A program made the position numbers and the translations under genes. The notes under the pieces were generated by a model that saw nothing but the letters and a program-made list of their open reading frames with translations, had not been told where the DNA came from and did not search any database. Positions 63,283 to 64,000 of a stretch of 64,000 bases of DNA are shown here, one piece after another. Each line of letters begins with the position of its first letter. Positions within the stretch are counted from its first letter, which is position 1. Source of the DNA: an uncultured Paracoccaceae bacterium (GTDB lineage: Bacteria; Pseudomonadota; Alphaproteobacteria; Rhodobacterales; Rhodobacteraceae); the NCBI GenBank assembly GCA_947503775.1, contig CANNFE010000008.1:124001-188000 (forward strand), in the 5' to 3' direction.

Positions 63283-63313
63283 AAAAAAGCCGGGATCCAC
63301 GGATCCCGGCTTT
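63283..63313. terminator. bidirectional intrinsic terminator
   Basis: AAAGCCGGGATCC at 63286-63298 pairs with GGATCCCGGCTTT at 63301-63313, with A-run before and T after. It can end the tRNA-Asp transcript on the plus strand and the membrane-protein gene at 63338 on the minus strand. Confidence 0.85.
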
Positions 63314-63337
63314 CGCCGTGACGGACGTGAGGACGAT

Positions 63338-63793
63338 TTAGAAAAGCGTAGTGAGGTGCTGCAGGAGCGGCGTCATCGTGATGCCGGCGATTAGACCGAC
63401 GAGGCTGCCAGTGGCAAGGCCGATCCGCTCGAACCGCGTCTGGGCCGGGCCGACCAGCATGCCGCCAAGGGCGTTCAGCATGCCAAGAAGGCTCAGAACG
63501 AAGAGGGTCAGCAGGATATAGGTGCCCTGCGCCGCATAAGGGGCGAGCGTTGCGCTGGCGTTCATGAGAAACGTGACCGTTTCACTTTGCGAGACGATAT
63601 AGGAGGATCCAAAAAGCCAGCTGCCTCCGAAGACGAAGGAGGCAAGTCCCATCAGGCGGCTGCTTTCGCCAGAGGTCTCTTCGACATGATCAGCCTGCTC
63701 TTCGCGGCGGGAGACTGCCACGGCAAGCGGTTCGCTGGCGCCGAAGGGTTTTGGGTCTGCCATTCTGTCGAGACGGTCGAAAAAGTCAGCCAT
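63338..63793 (-). CDS. small membrane protein of unknown function
   Basis: A 151-residue protein with a charged N-terminus of about 45 residues (RREEQADHVEETSGESS) and three hydrophobic segments (about 48-70, 85-108 and 125-145). The frame continues to 63889, but GAGGA lies seven bases before the ATG at 63793. Not recognised. Confidence 0.6.
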   Translation of the reverse strand: MADFFDRLDRMADPKPFGASEPLAVAVSRREEQADHVEETSGESSRLMGLASFVFGGSWLFGSSYIVSQSETVTFLMNASATLAPYAAQGTYILLTLFVLSLLGMLNALGGMLVGPAQTRFERIGLATGSLVGLIAGITMTPLLQHLTTLF

Positions 63794-64000
63794 GTCCGTG
63801 TCCTCTGTGTCATGTCCTGAGCATGGTATGAAAGCGGTCTTGGGCGACAGAAGGTCGGGATCGGGGTAATTCCGGGCAGGATCGGTCACGCCTTCGTCAC
63901 AAGTGCGGCCTTTGTGGTGGCTTTGGAAAAAGTGACCCAGCGTTACCCCCGATTGTGCAGGAAAATCAAGGTTTCATCTGCGGTCGGACAGGGCTGCGAG

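Overview
The window is 64 kb of GC-rich, gene-dense chromosome from an alphaproteobacterium, most likely a member of the Rhodobacteraceae (Roseobacter group). Evidence for this is the sulfur block lrp / cysG-DUF2849-cysI-cysH-DUF934-fpr, the order radA-cvpA-purF, DUF1127, DUF2927 and DUF1203 proteins, an infC gene that starts with AUA, and a dctBD-dctPQM TRAP locus. The genus cannot be set from the sequence. All protein names rest on motif reading by eye; no database search was run.

Layout. 1-13.6 kb, mostly minus strand: a truncated Mrr-type restriction endonuclease at the left edge; radA-cvpA-[LOV histidine kinase]-purF; a DUF2927 lipoprotein-like or secreted protein; PqiA-like membrane protein; alr; dnaB with two DnaA boxes upstream; pyrC-pyrE-DUF3137. 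13.7-16.1 kb: a DUF1127 micro-protein, a conserved unknown protein and glutaryl-CoA dehydrogenase. 16.2-21.2 kb, plus strand: CO-dehydrogenase / molybdenum-hydroxylase maturation genes (coxD, coxE, DUF1203, xdhC, a molybdopterin-binding protein) with no structural subunits beside them.

21.6-30.8 kb is the most unusual part. A regulator made of a Tm-1-C-like TIM barrel, a decayed NtrC-type AAA+ domain and a Fis-type helix-turn-helix sits next to a truncated paralogue of the same barrel. Divergent from that paralogue is a seven-gene operon: a complete branched-chain-amino-acid-type ABC transporter (livH, livM, livJ, livG, livF) plus the two halves of a Tm-1-like protein (UPF0261 and a TIM-barrel 'phosphoenolpyruvate hydrolase-like' enzyme). 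The sensor domain of the regulator is homologous to the last enzyme of the operon, which suggests that both recognise the same unknown metabolite.

31-38.9 kb: infC, fpr, assimilatory sulfate reduction (APS-type cysH, cysI, cysG), an Lrp/AsnC regulator and a cytochrome P450. 39-45.7 kb: DctB/DctD two-component system (DctD lacks the sigma-54 contact loop) and the TRAP transporter DctPQM. 45.9-53.9 kb: tpiA, tfoX-like, an A-type Fe-S carrier, an O-acetyltransferase, a secreted glycerophosphodiesterase, a LysR regulator, a 48-residue micro-protein, an MscS-type channel, sufT and tgt. 54-56.6 kb: an AT-rich orphan gene of unknown function and an ATP-grasp enzyme. 56.9-64 kb: lon, a secreted nucleosidase-like protein, a histidine phosphatase, pirin, a small membrane protein, and four tRNA genes (Val-CAC, Val-TAC and two identical Asp-GTC).

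A second result crosses gene boundaries: a 22-bp intergenic element (GCATATTT, six partly variable bases, AGATGAAG) occurs seven times between 12.5 and 47.4 kb, in both orientations and always between genes. In two places the conserved ATGAAG of the element opens a tiny reading frame whose stop overlaps the start of the next gene as ATGA.
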